The notes under the pieces are model-generated. The model was not told the DNA's origin. It saw nothing but the letters and a program-made list of their open reading frames with translations, and made no database searches. A DNA stretch of 64,000 nucleotides. Origin: Pseudomonadota bacterium (lineage in GTDB: Bacteria > Pseudomonadota > Alphaproteobacteria > Rhodospirillales > Magnetospirillaceae). The stretch is taken from the NCBI GenBank assembly GCA_021793155.1, contig JAJYTF010000008.1, positions 1-64,000 of the forward strand, written 5' to 3'. Shown here piece after piece: positions 63,250 to 64,000 of the stretch. The position numbers and the translations under genes are program-made. Numbering within the stretch: the first letter of the stretch is position 1; each line of letters starts with the position of its first letter.

Positions 63250-63510
63250 ATGACGCGGTGGTCATTGGTGTTGGTTTTGCTGTCGGTCACGGCGGCGGGG
63301 GCGGCCGCCCAGGAACCGCAGGCCAGGGGGGCGAACCTCGCGGTGTACCAGCAGAAGGCGGCGGTCAACGCGGCCTGCTTGCAGCTTCACGGGAAGTTGA
63401 TCTACGGTTCAGGCGCGCCGCAATGCCAATTGCCCAAGGTGGTGAGCGGCGGAGCCCTGCCGACTCGCCAAGTGCTCGGCAGGCTGGCACCGATCACGGC
63501 GAAACACTAG
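63250..63510 (+). CDS. Small secreted hypothetical protein
   Basis: An 86-residue protein with a signal peptide (MTRWSLVLVLLSVTAAGAAA) and a mature part with two cysteines (AACLQLHG, APQCQLPK). Family unknown. Its last codons are AAA CAC TAG, and the TAG belongs to the CTAG boundary of the second 123-bp element, so the original 3' end may have been longer or identical. Confidence 0.6.
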   Translation: MTRWSLVLVLLSVTAAGAAAQEPQARGANLAVYQQKAAVNAACLQLHGKLIYGSGAPQCQLPKVVSGGALPTRQVLGRLAPITAKH

Positions 63511-63629
63511 TGGTCCGCCCCAGACGCTTGGTCCCCAAGCGCCTGGATCAGGCGGCCCACCAACCAATTGAATTGTGGTGAAAATTCGACGGCTGGTGGC
63601 GGTACCATCCGTCGGATTTTCACCACTAG
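63507..63629. repeat. 123-bp CTAG-bounded double-hairpin element, copy 2
   Basis: The inverse of copy 1 at 12192-12314, with no difference seen by reading. It has CTAG at both ends, two internal hairpins and no coding content. It lies exactly at the stop codon of the small secreted protein gene and about 125 bases from an IS1182-like transposase. Confidence 0.85.
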
Positions 63630-63753
63630 GAGCCCGTCCCCGTAACCCCTCGCCCCTCGCCCACGGAGTGGGAGAGGGAGGGGCCCGTCGCGGAGCGATG
63701 AGAGGGCGAGGGTACGCGCGCCACGGCGCCATATGGCTTGCGAGTGGCGAAGT

Positions 63754-64000
63754 TCAGGCGGCGGCTCCCGCCAGTTTCAGGATGTTGTGGACCGTGCACG
63801 GCATCGCCCATTCGGCGGTGACCTTCTTGAAGCCGCGCATCAGGAACTGCCGGAAGCTCCTGGCATGCTTGATCTGGCCAAAGGCGGGTTCGACGGTCTG
63901 CTTGCGTAGCCGGTAGGGACTGTCGAAGCCGCCGTCCCGCAGGCGTTTTCGCATCTCTTCGGTCTTGGGCGTCGTCGAAGCTTTGCCGCCGTCGGGGGCG
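63754..64000 (-). CDS. IS1182-like transposase, C-terminal part (continues past window)
   Basis: The reading frame is open to the window edge. The visible C-terminus has the conserved RKQTVEPAFGQIKHARSFRQFLMRG (the Glu of the DDE triad) and AEWAMPCTVHNILKL, typical of IS1182/IS5-superfamily transposases. The N-terminal part and the far inverted repeat lie outside the window, so completeness cannot be judged. Confidence 0.8.
   Translation of the reverse strand, partial: APDGGKASTTPKTEEMRKRLRDGGFDSPYRLRKQTVEPAFGQIKHARSFRQFLMRGFKKVTAEWAMPCTVHNILKLAGAAA

Overview
The window is GC-rich and gene-dense. It looks like the chromosome of a metabolically versatile alphaproteobacterium, most likely a Rhodospirillales relative such as the Magnetospirillum group. 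The support is the gene content: an NDUFS4-type complex I accessory subunit, an aerobic benzoyl-CoA (box) pathway, a two-gene ATP-citrate lyase, a phasin, several c-di-GMP proteins and an Fnr-type regulator. No taxonomic marker was searched, so the placement is an inference.

Layout. 0-7 kb: a GGDEF-EAL protein lacking its N-terminus, a LuxR-type regulator with a degenerate receiver, and an ATP-citrate lyase operon. 7-10 kb: a cupin, a small hypothetical, an alanine-rich lipoprotein, and two divergent L,D-transpeptidases whose start codons overlap on opposite strands. 10.2-14.8 kb: a complete phosphite uptake and oxidation operon (ptxABCDE order), interrupted between ptxC and ptxD by a 123-bp CTAG-bounded element. 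15-22.6 kb: phasin, Fnr-like regulator, purine salvage (hpt, ade), PEP carboxylase and the complex I subunit.

22.8-30.2 kb: a 7.4-kb island inserted in the 3' end of a tRNA-Arg(UCU) gene and bounded by a 47-bp duplication of that gene. It carries a small two-gene unit of unknown function, a short type II-C CRISPR array (4 repeats, 3 spacers), cas2-cas1-cas9, a recognisable tracrRNA and an Rpn-type nuclease, but no integrase. 30.5-43.9 kb: the box benzoate cluster (boxR, benzoate-CoA ligase, boxD, boxCBA, beta-oxidation genes, a hydrolase and a transglutaminase-like protein), with repeated GCA-N6-TGCA motifs in its control regions. 44.4-47.7 kb: a PAS-GGDEF-EAL-CZB protein whose upstream region carries the same motif.

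47.8-64 kb: a palindromic CTAG element, mobB and a DUF2478 gene (molybdenum cofactor context), a DUF4396 protein, an RND efflux pair, an outer-membrane barrel, a YceI/cytochrome b561 pair, a PRC-barrel protein, convergent tamA/tamB, a second identical copy of the 123-bp element, and the 3' part of an IS1182-like transposase that runs off the window.

The most notable points are: (i) the type II-C CRISPR-Cas locus carried on a tRNA-integrated island; (ii) CTAG-bounded hairpin elements that in all three cases supply the TAG stop codon of the neighbouring gene; (iii) the phosphite oxidation operon; (iv) ATP-citrate lyase in an alphaproteobacterial context; and (v) a possible BoxR-type operator in front of a c-di-GMP enzyme.
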